From Lachnospiraceae bacterium UBA7076 (GTDB lineage: Bacteria; Bacillota; Clostridia; Lachnospirales; Lachnospiraceae), in the NCBI GenBank assembly GCA_002493625.1, contig DKZK01000033.1:11705-40011 (forward strand): DNA of 28,307 bases, written 5' to 3'. Under the pieces are notes generated by a model that was given only the letters and a program-made list of their open reading frames with translations, was not told the DNA's origin and did no database searches. Shown here piece after piece: positions 1-8,130 of the stretch; positions within the stretch are counted from its first letter, which is position 1; every line of letters starts with the position of its first letter. The translations under genes were made by a program, and so were the position numbers.

Positions 1-50
1 CGTTGGAGCGTTCTTTGTTTAAAAATGCATAATAAAAAGAATTAAAATCC

Positions 51-440
51 TTATTGCGACAGCCCCCTGTCTTTTTCCATGGCAGCTCTCTCCCTTACAA
101 GCTCCTCATACAAATCAAGTATCGTCCAGCTTATGTTATGGCTTGTGACAACAGCCTTAACCCCCACGGACGGTACTCCCAAGTCCTTTAAGGTATCAAG
201 AATACGGTCAAGCTCCCTGCCGCTCATGCCTGCGAGCAGCATGACAGGCTCGGCAAGGTCATGTCCCTCATATATTTCACCGGTACCCTCATGTCCCGGC
301 GCGCCTGTATGATTTCCGATTGTCTGCAAAAATCTCTTTTTCGGTATTTTTTTGCACTCTATTTCGCACGCAAGACATATGTCCGCAATTTTTTTGTGAA
401 TTTCATTGGGATAGCTGTAAAGAAGTATCATTTTTATCAT
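51..440 (-). CDS. DUF3783 domain protein
   Basis: A 129-aa soluble protein of unknown biochemical function. The C-terminal half (about residues 65-115), with VMLLAGMSGRELDRILDTL followed by VKAVVTSHNISWTILDLYEE, matches my recollection of the DUF3783 family; no enzyme motif is visible. The N-terminal part has two nearby cysteines (residues 22 and 29, in ICLACEIECKK). The ATG start overlaps the end of the Cys-rich gene upstream by 38 nt, with AAAGGA 12 nt before the ATG, so translation is probably coupled. It is the last gene of the riboswitch-led B12 unit, which makes a corrinoid- or metal-related role plausible, but that is inference from position only. Confidence 0.7.
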   Translation of the reverse strand: MIKMILLYSYPNEIHKKIADICLACEIECKKIPKKRFLQTIGNHTGAPGHEGTGEIYEGHDLAEPVMLLAGMSGRELDRILDTLKDLGVPSVGVKAVVTSHNISWTILDLYEELVRERAAMEKDRGLSQ

Positions 441-681
441 GGAGATGTTTCCTTTCTAAAACCGTCTCGTAATTTTCCGCCCTGTGGGGGAAGGCGCAGT
501 CTGTACAATCCTTTATCTTCTTTCCGTTTACGTTTGTGTACCTTGGATTCCCATGACATTCTTCCAAATCATACAACGGACAAAAGCAGAACAGACAGTT
601 TATATTTTCTATTCCCTTATGGCATGGGTAATATTTGCAGTCCCTGTTTTCAAAATATTTATAGGAGTTCTCCATAAGCAT
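403..681 (-). CDS. Cysteine-rich small-domain protein (probable metal binder)
   Basis: A 92-aa protein with nine cysteines in a compact region: CKYYPC, CLFCFC, a lone C in EECHGNP and CTDC. This pattern resembles the 'cysteine-rich small domain' family (Pfam zf-like), which I recall near cobalamin genes in other anaerobes. A metal or Fe-S role is inferred from the cysteines. A GTG at 693 opens the frame, but GGAGAGG lies just before the ATG at 681 (6 nt from GGAG), so I start there; ATG at 675 is also possible. The start overlaps the end of the upstream EcfT gene and the 3' end overlaps the DUF3783 gene, so the three are tightly coupled. Confidence 0.72.
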   Translation of the reverse strand: MLMENSYKYFENRDCKYYPCHKGIENINCLFCFCPLYDLEECHGNPRYTNVNGKKIKDCTDCAFPHRAENYETVLERKHLHDKNDTSLQLSQ

Positions 682-1585
682 TTTCCTCTCCACGAAACGT
701 CGGTCCGTTTAACCTTTGCCTTCTCTTATATTTTATTTCATTTATTATTTCCGTTCCCATAGGCAGAAGGCAAAAGCACGCATAGGACAGGTAAAAAATG
801 TACGACCAGCCCTTTGGTCTGTACATAATGATTTCAGGGTCATACAATATATTTGTCTGATTGAGCCATGCAGCCATAAACGTCATAGTTATGCCTGCCA
901 AAAGCAGTATCACAAGGCCTCTGTCCCTGTTGTCAAAGCGGTATATGGAAAACGCCGTCCTGTGCTTTAGCGTATATCCCCTGCATTTCATTGACATGGA
1001 GCTTTCTATGTAATCCTCCAATGTCCACGTAATAATGATTGACAGTATGCGCAGCCTGTTTCTTATGCCGCTGATTATTGTGCTTTGCCCCTTTCCCATA
1101 CCGATTCCTTTTCTCGATATATTTACCGCTGCATGTCTTTCCCTTATGCGTGAAAAGCTTCTCAGAAATATGGAAATGAAAAGCGAGAGTTTTGGAAACA
1201 GCCTGCCTGCAAGGTATATTACCTTATCCGTGGAAAAGACCGCAAGCATACAGGCAAACGTCATAATGAACGCCGCTGCCTTCGTTCCACGCACCAGCCC
1301 ATAAAAAAGCGCCTCCGCCGTAATATTATTCCCTATAAAATTTTTTCTTATATTTGTCAGTCCGAAATGATTGTAATAGGAATACCACAGACAATATATT
1401 ACCACAAACAACACCAATATAAAATTAAATATTACCTCCCGCTTCCCATTTAATTTTATGGAGTAAGCAAAGGAGCACAAAAATGCTATGGCAACATAAA
1501 CAGGATGATTAAAACAAAGTATAAATACCATGAAAAATAAAAAATATATGAAATTAATGCATGGATGATAATTTTCAAATTTCAT
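659..1585 (-). CDS. ecfT: ECF transporter transmembrane component EcfT (second copy, CbiQ-type)
   Basis: A 308-aa polytopic membrane protein. ECF T components connect the ATPases to the substrate-binding S component. Several hydrophobic helices fill the first 135 residues. A basic cytoplasmic part follows with SRKG and MKCRGY, matching the two coupling-helix motifs of EcfT proteins; hydrophobic helices close the protein. The MSMKCRGY segment resembles DSMKCRGYG of the EcfT at 4127-5005, so the two look like paralogues. GAGGA sits 6 nt before the ATG. A 113-nt gap holding a degenerate repeat separates it from EcfS. Two T genes for one ATPase and one S gene is unusual. Confidence 0.85.
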   Translation of the reverse strand: MKFENYHPCINFIYFLFFMVFILCFNHPVYVAIAFLCSFAYSIKLNGKREVIFNFILVLFVVIYCLWYSYYNHFGLTNIRKNFIGNNITAEALFYGLVRGTKAAAFIMTFACMLAVFSTDKVIYLAGRLFPKLSLFISIFLRSFSRIRERHAAVNISRKGIGMGKGQSTIISGIRNRLRILSIIITWTLEDYIESSMSMKCRGYTLKHRTAFSIYRFDNRDRGLVILLLAGITMTFMAAWLNQTNILYDPEIIMYRPKGWSYIFYLSYACFCLLPMGTEIINEIKYKRRQRLNGPTFRGEENAYGELL

Positions 1586-1646
1586 GCAGCTTCCTCTTTT
1601 TGATTATGTTATTTGGGCGTTTGCAAAACGCTTTTTCAACATATGA

Positions 1647-1701
1647 GTTGTAAAAAATAGACAATTTCATAAGCAAGGTGCTTTGGAGCCGTCGGTACTT
1701 A
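1647..1701. repeat. Partial, degenerate copy of the 6882-7060 repeat element
   Basis: Aligning 1647-1701 with the left end of the element at 6882 shows shared blocks: gttgta, atagacaat, aagcaagg, tggagccgtc. Identity is roughly 75-80% by eye with one 1-nt gap. Only the left arm is present; no matching right end is nearby. The copy runs into the TAA stop of the EcfS gene (1699-1701), so it may supply or have changed that stop. The flank also resembles the other copy (ttgcaaaac versus ttgcgaaac, about 25 nt outside). Confidence 0.6.
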
Positions 1702-2397
1702 AATGTCATATTTAAGCTTAATCCGGTTTATTCTCTCCATAAACGGCTTGCAAAGGAACAGCAGCGTTACTGCGGTAGCCGCACCGTTTACGGCATTTAC
1801 GGACAGCCCGGATAAATATATCGCCCACGGCGTCATATCACCCAGCATTCCGTCCATAAGGAAAAAGGTGGATGTGTCTAACAGCGGTCCCACAATAAGC
1901 ACTACAATCAAAAAGCCAAGCAGGGCGGTTACAAGCCTTCTGTTTTCGTTCATAATATTTTTTTCATACAAAATACCTGCTGCAAAGCCTGCCATTCCAA
2001 AGGCAAACATCTGCCATGGCGTCCACGGTCCCTGTCCGGCGGTAAAATTGCTTACAAAAAGCGACAGCATTCCGGAAATAAAGCCTGCCGTCGGTCCGAA
2101 TGCCATTCCCGTTATCATGATAATTCCTGCCATAGGCTTAAAATGCGGAACAAAAGAAAATGCCATTCTTGCCACGACGGCAACCGCGCTCATAACCGAC
2201 ACAAGGACAATTTCTCCTGCCTGCGGCTTTTTCCTTTCAAAGCCCAGTATAAAAGGCAACATTCCGCCTATAATAAGCAATGTTGCAAACAAATAATACC
2301 GTCCGCTTCCAAGCTTCCAAAAGGCAAGCAGAACAGCCAGTGTGAACAGCAGCATAACGATATATCCAAGCAGCCTTTTTACAGATTTTCCCTGCAT
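1699..2397 (-). CDS. ECF transporter S component, predicted corrinoid-specific
   Basis: A 232-aa integral membrane protein with about seven hydrophobic segments and little soluble sequence, as expected of an S component, the substrate-binding subunit. Supporting features are the small-residue-rich stretch GMAFGPTAGFISGMLSLFVSN, then GPWTPWQM and FAFGMAGFAAG, which are typical of vitamin-type S proteins. An extra hydrophobic helix precedes the core. The ATG lies inside the 3' end of the ATPase gene (19-nt overlap), pointing to translational coupling. Cobalamin or another corrinoid is inferred as substrate from the riboswitch and the DUF4430 neighbours, not from binding residues. Its stop codon abuts a degenerate repeat copy. 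Confidence 0.82.
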   Translation of the reverse strand: MQGKSVKRLLGYIVMLLFTLAVLLAFWKLGSGRYYLFATLLIIGGMLPFILGFERKKPQAGEIVLVSVMSAVAVVARMAFSFVPHFKPMAGIIMITGMAFGPTAGFISGMLSLFVSNFTAGQGPWTPWQMFAFGMAGFAAGILYEKNIMNENRRLVTALLGFLIVVLIVGPLLDTSTFFLMDGMLGDMTPWAIYLSGLSVNAVNGAATAVTLLFLCKPFMERINRIKLKYDI

Positions 2398-4154
2398 AGT
2401 GTTATCACATCCTCCTCTGTTACGGCGTTTACAAATATATGTCTGCTCATGCGGTTTGCAGACGTTGTATAAAAGCTGTTGCCCGAAAAAAACTTTCTTG
2501 CCGTATTTGTCGTTATAATTCCGCCGTCAAAAAACATGCTCACAATATCAGCATATTTTGCGCAAAATTCTATATCGTGTGAAACCATCAGTATTGTAAG
2601 GTTTTCAAGCTTCCTCAATATGCTCACAAGGCTCTGCTTAAAATGATTATCCATGCCCTTTGTAGGCTCGTCCATAAGAAGGATTGACGGCTTTGTCAGC
2701 AGAACCTTTGCAAGCGCCGTCCTCTGCTGCTCGCCTCCCGATATGTCAAAGGGGTGCTTATCCAGAAGATGACTGATAAGACATTTTTCCGCTATGGCAT
2801 CCACATCCTGCTCCGCTTCGCTTCCATGAACCATCTCAAGCAGCTCCTCCCTGACCGTTTTCTTCACGAACAGACTTTGAGGATTCTGTGGCAGCATTGC
2901 CAGATGTCCCTGAAAAAGCTCACCCTTTTTATATTTATCAAGCGGTGTTCCCTCTATTTTTATCTTTCCGCTGTAGGGCTTTAATATCCCACATATTGCC
3001 CTTAAAAATGTTGACTTTCCCGTACCGTTTCCGCCCACAATGGCGTAAAAGCTCCCTTTTGGCACGGAAATGGAAGCGCCCTTCAGGACATCCGCCCCCT
3101 CCTTGCTGTATCTGTACCACAGCTCCTTTGCATAAATTGCAGGCTTTCCGGTTTCCTCCGGTAAATCCGGCTCATCAAGCCTGTCTTTTTTCAGAGCTTT
3201 CCCCTCACATTTAAGCTTCCTTTCAAGCCAGCTTCTTCCCTCTCTCACGGTAAGGGGACATTCAAAGCTGCTTTTTTCTTCTTCCACGGTCTTAGGACTT
3301 TCAAATCTTCTTTTTCCTTCTCCCACGGCAAGGGAACTTCCAAAGCTGCTTTTTTCTTCTCCCACGATAAGGGGACTTTCAAGGCTGCTTTCCACGCCGT
3401 AATATATCCGCATAGGCGCAGGCAGCGCCGCCGCCATATCACTGTTTTCCTTTTTCAGCATGTCCCCCACAAGTCTTGGAGCGCCACATGCTATAATTTT
3501 TCCCGCCTCCATGACAACAACCCTGTCCGAGGCGTGAAGCACCCCCTCAAGCCTGTGCTCTGTCATTATTATAGTAGTGCCAAGCTCAAGATTAATTTTC
3601 TTTATGGTCTGCAAAAAGTCCGACGCCGCAATGGGATCAAGCTGTGACGTGGGCTCGTCGCATATGAGCACCTTTGGCTGCATTGCCATAATGGACGCCA
3701 GATTAAGAAGCTGCTTCTGCCCCCCTGAAAGCTCGTTTACATTTTTATAAAACCAGTCCTGTATGCCAAAATAGCTCGCCATTTCAGCCACCTTAAGCCT
3801 TATTGTCCTCGTGTCGTACCCAAGGCTCTCAAGACCAAATGCAAGCTCATGCCACACCTTGTCTGTCACAATCTGATTATCAGGATTTTGCATTACATAT
3901 CCGATATGTGCCGCCTGAGTTTTAAGGTCCAGAGCTTCCACCGGCGTTCCCTCAAACAGCACCTGTCCTGACTTCTTTCCTTTGGGCGTTACAGGTGGCT
4001 TCAAATGTCTCAGCAGCGTGGTTTTCCCGCTTCCGCTTTTTCCGCATATTGTAATATATTCTCCCTGCTCTATTGTAAGATTAATATCCGTCAATGCCTC
4101 ACGTTCCCTGACGGGATAGCAAAAGCTTAAATTCCTGATTTCAAAAAGCTCCAT
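2379..4154 (-). CDS. Fused ECF transporter ATPase (two ABC domains in one chain)
   Basis: A 591-aa protein with two complete ABC ATPase domains that should power the ECF importer. Domain 1 (about residues 1-235) has Walker A GKSGSGKTTLL, signature LSGGQKQ, Walker B VLICDEPTSQLD and switch histidine MTEH. Domain 2 (about 340-560) has Walker A GGNGTGKSTFL, signature ISGGEQQR, Walker B ILLMDEPTKGMD and VSHD. Both look catalytically intact, so one chain replaces the usual EcfA/EcfA' pair. The linker contains about four tandem 13-residue repeats. GGAGG is 7 nt before the ATG, which overlaps the upstream EcfT gene by 28 nt; the 3' end overlaps EcfS by 19 nt. Confidence 0.9.
   Translation of the reverse strand: MELFEIRNLSFCYPVREREALTDINLTIEQGEYITICGKSGSGKTTLLRHLKPPVTPKGKKSGQVLFEGTPVEALDLKTQAAHIGYVMQNPDNQIVTDKVWHELAFGLESLGYDTRTIRLKVAEMASYFGIQDWFYKNVNELSGGQKQLLNLASIMAMQPKVLICDEPTSQLDPIAASDFLQTIKKINLELGTTIIMTEHRLEGVLHASDRVVVMEAGKIIACGAPRLVGDMLKKENSDMAAALPAPMRIYYGVESSLESPLIVGEEKSSFGSSLAVGEGKRRFESPKTVEEEKSSFECPLTVREGRSWLERKLKCEGKALKKDRLDEPDLPEETGKPAIYAKELWYRYSKEGADVLKGASISVPKGSFYAIVGGNGTGKSTFLRAICGILKPYSGKIKIEGTPLDKYKKGELFQGHLAMLPQNPQSLFVKKTVREELLEMVHGSEAEQDVDAIAEKCLISHLLDKHPFDISGGEQQRTALAKVLLTKPSILLMDEPTKGMDNHFKQSLVSILRKLENLTILMVSHDIEFCAKYADIVSMFFDGGIITTNTARKFFSGNSFYTTSANRMSRHIFVNAVTEEDVITLCRENL
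3245..3410. repeat. 39-bp tandem repeat inside the ATPase linker
   Basis: About four in-frame imperfect copies of a 39-bp unit; the segment cacggtaaggggacattc recurs every 39 nt with changes. They encode 13-residue units on the minus strand such as SLESPLIVGEEKS, SFGSSLAVGEGKR, RFESPKTVEEEKS and SFECPLTVREGRS. The array lies between the two ABC domains and keeps frame, so copy number can vary without breaking the protein. Confidence 0.8.
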
Positions 4155-5005
4155 TTTACTGCCTCCGTAACATTTATCACAATGGGTGTTGCAAAATATA
4201 ATATCATAGCCATAAGTCCCATGACAAAATACCTGTTTTCCTCTCCGCTTATATTTATATTTGGCAGAAATACCGCCTCCAGCCCCTTTTTTGCCTTACA
4301 CATAATGATGCATACAATCAATGCGGCAATCCACAGAATTAAAAGCACATCCTTCGCCTTAAATGAATATACCGAAAAACGGCTCCGCTTCCCACAGCCA
4401 TATCCCCTGCATTTCATGCTGTCCGAGGTGATAATCCCCTCCTCAAGAGACCATGAAAGCATCGCAAGCATAATATTTGCAGTCTCAGCAGTCTTATTTT
4501 CCCCGTCACAGGATATTGCTTTTCTCGCGGCAGATATGCTTTTCATATGATTTCCGTAATGCGGCACAAGCCTGAGTATCATGGAAAGGGCAAGTCCCAA
4601 CGCCGGCGCAAGCCCTCCGAATATATATAACAGCTTATCCGCTGTCATTATCTCATGGTAGACAAAAAACCAGATAATGACGGAAATAAACATAGCTGCA
4701 AGCACTATACCGTAGTATAGCGCTTCCAGCGTAAATGCCCGTCCTCCCATATAAGTAAACAGTACCGTTTTTCCCCTTGTATTGAATACCGGGTTTGCCA
4801 AAGCAAGCAAAGCAAATATCGGAAGCATGGCTCCAATCAGCTTGAATGCAGTTCTTCCATGCACATTGATATAACATACGGCAGCCATAACAAGCGAAAT
4901 AAAAGCAGCCGCAGGATGCACGGTAAGCATACTGATTACGATTGTCCCTGCAAAATATACAAAACAGACTATGGGATTATAAGTTGCAAATCCTTTTTGT
5001 CTCAT
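4127..5005 (-). CDS. ecfT: ECF transporter transmembrane component EcfT (first copy)
   Basis: A 292-aa polytopic membrane protein, the scaffold linking the ATPases to EcfS. It has an N-terminal group of hydrophobic helices, a cytoplasmic stretch with AARKA (first coupling motif) and MKCRGYG (second, x-R-G type), then more helices. It follows the large surface protein gene by only 6 nt and overlaps the ATPase gene by 28 nt, so it sits in the core of the operon. With the fused ATPase and EcfS it makes a complete ECF importer on its own, which leaves the second EcfT at 659-1585 unexplained. Confidence 0.88.
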   Translation of the reverse strand: MRQKGFATYNPIVCFVYFAGTIVISMLTVHPAAAFISLVMAAVCYINVHGRTAFKLIGAMLPIFALLALANPVFNTRGKTVLFTYMGGRAFTLEALYYGIVLAAMFISVIIWFFVYHEIMTADKLLYIFGGLAPALGLALSMILRLVPHYGNHMKSISAARKAISCDGENKTAETANIMLAMLSWSLEEGIITSDSMKCRGYGCGKRSRFSVYSFKAKDVLLILWIAALIVCIIMCKAKKGLEAVFLPNINISGEENRYFVMGLMAMILYFATPIVINVTEAVKWSFLKSGI

Positions 5006-5011
5006 AACATA

Positions 5012-6817
5012 CTACACTCTGCTTCTTCTTTTTTGTGTAATTATACCAAGCCCTGAAGCCATAATCAACATTACCACAAAATCTATTGGGGCCTCATCAC
5101 CTGTATTTGGTGATTTATCATTTTTTCCCTCAACAATCTCCTCTGCCTTTTTATCCTCTGCCGCATGAACATCCGTCATATCATATAATGCTGTTTTTCC
5201 ATTTAATAATCTGTCATATGCCACAAAAGCGTATGCCGACTGAATGGTTGAAAAAGGAAAATCAATTACATCTCCATAACCCTTTATGCCCTGACCGCTT
5301 ACATAAAATGCATTTATTCCGTCAAATGCTGTATAACCGTCTTTTATAAACCTGTCGTCCGTTAATGGATTAATTCCCATTCCCGTAAGCGCCGTGATAA
5401 CCTGCGCAGCACTGCATGCATTTTTTGAACCATAGCTCGAAAAGCTTCCGTCAGCATTTTGCATATCGGAAAGCACTGCAAGCCCTCTGTCCACTGCCGC
5501 CTTTGCCTCGGCATTTATATTATAGTATGGTGTAAGGGACTGAATACCTATAGCCGTCATATCCGTGTCCGCAGCAGCATCAGACCAATCCCAGCCGCCT
5601 CCGGTTACCTCATGTGACAAAATTTCCGCCACAAGAGCTTCTCTCGTCGTCTGCGTCTTTCCTGCCTCTGCCGTTGGTATATTGTAATCCTTGCTGTCAA
5701 GCGCAAGCAACACATACATTGTTGAATTTACTCCTGCCTCTACAACAAAATCCATATCAGATAAAGGCTTAAGAAGATTAACGCCATTTACATTTTCAGG
5801 ATTTTTTCCTATTGCTGAAAGCGTAAGAATTACCTTTGCATATGTGACAGCCTTCCCGTCAAGGTCAGAGTAATCGGAAAGCTCCTTCACAAGACTTTCA
5901 TAATAAACATTTTTCATCTCATCAGTGAGTACACCTGCTCTTGCCGCCGTCATAACTGTCCATTCGTTACCATATACACAGGCTTCTGCTGTAATACTTT
6001 TGCTTACGATACCCGTAAGGTCAGCGCCCATTGCCATAATCTCATCCTTTGTTGCAGGTGCTTTTTTAATATCATCACCCTCAGACTCCGTCTTTGCTTC
6101 TTCCATTGAAACAGTATATGTTTTGTCGTCTGCGCCGTATCTGGTAAGCTTTATGCTTATATTATCCCCTATCGGGATAGTGTCTGATGCTCTGTATGTT
6201 ACTCCGTCTGCAACTATGGAAACCGCACTGTTTCTGTTTGCCGCCTTAAGTGAAAATGCTATGCCTTCCACATCGCTTTCCAGCTTCAATGTATATTCGG
6301 TTACATCAGGCGAAAATGCCGGCTCTAATGTACCTGTATTTACAATCAATGTTGAAAGCTGATTCGATGTTTCCTGCCAATCAGCATTTACATCAGAGCC
6401 ACCGTCATTTGTCCACTCCATAGAAATAATGTCTCCTGCAACAGGTATGTAATCCTTAAGCCCTACAGGTGCCATTGCATCATTTGTAAAAAAACACCAA
6501 TATTGTGTCCAGCTATCAGCTACAGTAAGACCGCACAAATAGACAATTCCGTTACCATCCTGAGCAATAGTCTGATCCGCCTCCGTCACAGCTTTTTCCA
6601 TATAATAATAAGCACTGCTTCCGCTGTTTACATCAATCCATGTGTCTATTGTTCCTTCCCATGCAGCGCCTTCTGCCGCGCTATAAGTTTCATTTTTAAT
6701 TATTACGTGTACCTGATTTGCATGTTCATCTGCTTTCGGCATTAAAGATACATTAATTGTCATAAAGACCATTATTGCGGCAAACAAAACCGCAAATGTT
6801 TTTTTTGCATTTTTCAT
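5012..6817 (-). CDS. Sortase-anchored DUF4430 / cadherin-like / alpha-alpha barrel surface protein, predicted corrinoid binder
   Basis: A 601-aa exported protein. It has a signal peptide (residues 1 to about 30), a DUF4430-like beta domain (about 35-145, ending YWCFFTNDAMAP...GDIISMEWT), and a cadherin-like beta-sandwich (about 150-245, with LSTLIVNTGTLEPAFSPDV). A long helical region (about 255-565) has prenyltransferase/terpene-cyclase-type repeats: GGWDWSDAA, DTDMTAIGIQSL, NADGSFSSYG. The C terminus has SPNTG, a hydrophobic helix and KRRSR, a sortase signal like the SPxTG sites of clostridial class B sortases. Intrinsic factor and transcobalamin pair an alpha6/alpha6 barrel with a DUF4430-type C-terminal domain; here both occur in reverse order. 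With the riboswitch and ECF genes this suggests surface corrinoid capture. AGGAG lies about 10 nt before the ATG. Confidence 0.82.
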   Translation of the reverse strand: MKNAKKTFAVLFAAIMVFMTINVSLMPKADEHANQVHVIIKNETYSAAEGAAWEGTIDTWIDVNSGSSAYYYMEKAVTEADQTIAQDGNGIVYLCGLTVADSWTQYWCFFTNDAMAPVGLKDYIPVAGDIISMEWTNDGGSDVNADWQETSNQLSTLIVNTGTLEPAFSPDVTEYTLKLESDVEGIAFSLKAANRNSAVSIVADGVTYRASDTIPIGDNISIKLTRYGADDKTYTVSMEEAKTESEGDDIKKAPATKDEIMAMGADLTGIVSKSITAEACVYGNEWTVMTAARAGVLTDEMKNVYYESLVKELSDYSDLDGKAVTYAKVILTLSAIGKNPENVNGVNLLKPLSDMDFVVEAGVNSTMYVLLALDSKDYNIPTAEAGKTQTTREALVAEILSHEVTGGGWDWSDAAADTDMTAIGIQSLTPYYNINAEAKAAVDRGLAVLSDMQNADGSFSSYGSKNACSAAQVITALTGMGINPLTDDRFIKDGYTAFDGINAFYVSGQGIKGYGDVIDFPFSTIQSAYAFVAYDRLLNGKTALYDMTDVHAAEDKKAEEIVEGKNDKSPNTGDEAPIDFVVMLIMASGLGIITQKRRSRV

Positions 6818-6881
6818 TAGATGTATTCTCCTTTTTTTTATTTTAGAATTTTGCGAAACTTCTTATTTTCACAACATAGTT

Positions 6882-7060
6882 GTACAATATAGACAATATC
6901 GCAAGCAAGGCATTCGTGGAGCCGTCAGTGTTTAGCGAGGTATGTCCTGAGGTGTCTGCGAAGCGGACGGAGTCCTGAGGACACGTTATTTTCGAGCTTA
7001 GCACTGCTACGTGCGACACATAGCGAAAGCGTACCTTGCGGTGATATGTCTATATTGTAC
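6882..7060. repeat. 179-bp palindrome-ended repeat element (MITE- or REP-like)
   Basis: The ends are a perfect 14-bp inverted repeat: gtacaatatagaca (6882-6895) and tgtctatattgtac (7047-7060). A weaker match continues inward (gcaagcaagg against ccttgcgg) to about 30 bp. The interior has small hairpins and the octamer gtcctgag twice (from about 6944 and 6972). It has no ORF of note and sits between the two DUF4430 genes inside the presumed operon. A left-end copy occurs at 1647-1701. It could be a non-autonomous mobile element or a transcript-folding module; no target-site duplication was established. Confidence 0.75.
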
Positions 7061-7067
7061 AGCATGC

Positions 7068-7925
7068 CTACTGACAATAATAGTTCCACACCATACTGTC
7101 CCCATCCGACATATTATAAGAGCTACAGCCATACCCCGGTGAGCTTCCATTTATGTAATAATGCCAGCCTGAACCGCTTCCACAGTCTGATTCATAGAGA
7201 TTATTTATCCCCTCAACATAATAGCTTCCATACACAGGTGTATATGAATATTCCAATTGTATTCCATAAGATGAGCATACCTTTTTTAAAACATCAAACG
7301 CAGTTTCCCCTTCCGTAAATGTTACCGTAACCATTCCAAGCACCGTTCCGCTTGCGGGAACATAATCAGCCTTTCCCTCCTTTAGCTTATCCATATTATC
7401 TAATATTGAGCTACAGTTAATCTGAACAGTGCATGTCATATGAGCTGCTTCTGTCACCGTCTCTCCTGAAACAGCTTCCGTCACGGTGTTTTCCACTGTA
7501 TTTTTTTCAGTCGCAGGTTCTTCATCCGTGAAGCTTTTATCCTCGGTCGATGTAGCTGCGCCACTGTTTACCGATACATTTTGTCCGGTTTCATGTGCTT
7601 GCGCATTATTTTTATCATCTGTTGACGTACTGTCAATTCCGCTGTTTTCTTTTATTGTTTCTGTATCTCTTTTTGTATTTTCTTCTGTTATTACATCTTT
7701 TTCTTCATCACCGGCTGAAATATTATCCTCATAAACTGATGACACGGTGTCTGTAACGGTTGCATCATCTGCTCTGTTTTTTTCAGTTTCAGATGTTTTA
7801 ATTTTTTTTGTGGTGAATACGGCGCACAATACCATAATTACAATAACTGCAAGCATTACAGCGTTGTATAATATCTGTTTTTTCTTATTATTCAAGACAT
7901 CCCTTCTTTCTCTAATTCTTATCAT
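7068..7925 (-). CDS. Membrane-anchored DUF4430 (transcobalamin-like C-terminal domain) protein
   Basis: A 285-aa protein with a basic N terminus, one membrane helix (about residues 20-38, YNAVMLAVIVIMVLCAVF), a Thr/Glu/Asp-rich linker (about 45-160) and a C-terminal DUF4430 domain (about 165-285). The domain ends with the family hallmarks GSGWHYYINGSSPGYGCSSY and DGDSMVWNY. DUF4430 is the beta domain shared with the C-terminal part of intrinsic factor and transcobalamin. It should sit outside the membrane on a flexible stalk. It is the first gene behind the riboswitch, so it is probably the most tightly B12-controlled one. A TTG at 7895 has a better spaced AAGG and would give 275 aa; I keep the ATG at 7925. 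Confidence 0.82.
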   Translation of the reverse strand: MIRIRERRDVLNNKKKQILYNAVMLAVIVIMVLCAVFTTKKIKTSETEKNRADDATVTDTVSSVYEDNISAGDEEKDVITEENTKRDTETIKENSGIDSTSTDDKNNAQAHETGQNVSVNSGAATSTEDKSFTDEEPATEKNTVENTVTEAVSGETVTEAAHMTCTVQINCSSILDNMDKLKEGKADYVPASGTVLGMVTVTFTEGETAFDVLKKVCSSYGIQLEYSYTPVYGSYYVEGINNLYESDCGSGSGWHYYINGSSPGYGCSSYNMSDGDSMVWNYYCQ

Positions 7926-8040
7926 ATACCTGTAATGGCTTTAAAAAATTGAATTTGGGGCAGAAACCGCCTGATTAGGATAATTTTACACTTCAAAAAA
8001 ACATATGATTACAACATTTCCCATAGAAATAAATCATACA

Positions 8041-8080
8041 AAAACAAAACCTCTAAAAATACTGAAATATTTTTAGAGGG
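8041..8080 (-). terminator. Intrinsic terminator of the cobalamin riboswitch
   Basis: A perfect 12-bp stem (cctctaaaaata / tatttttagagg, 8051-8080) with a 6-nt loop. On the minus strand it is followed by TTTTGTTTTT (8050-8041). It lies between the aptamer and the first gene, so it fits a transcription-attenuation expression platform. An upstream AGGGCG (8110-8105) can pair with CGCCCT (8083-8078), which includes the base of the terminator stem, and may form the antiterminator. Confidence 0.85.
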
Positions 8081-8130
8081 CGTCAAAATAAGAAGCATAA
8101 ACGCCGCCCTACCTCAGAAGACTTCCGCTT

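Noticed and set aside
1703..2296. 197-aa plus-strand frame opposite EcfS
   Set aside because: The minus strand encodes a clear EcfS with coupled neighbours; the plus frame is an antisense shadow without a ribosome binding site.
5012..6817. True prenyltransferase or terpene cyclase enzyme
   Set aside because: The protein is exported and sortase-anchored, carries DUF4430-like and cadherin-like domains, and sits in a B12-riboswitch operon; the barrel more likely serves binding.
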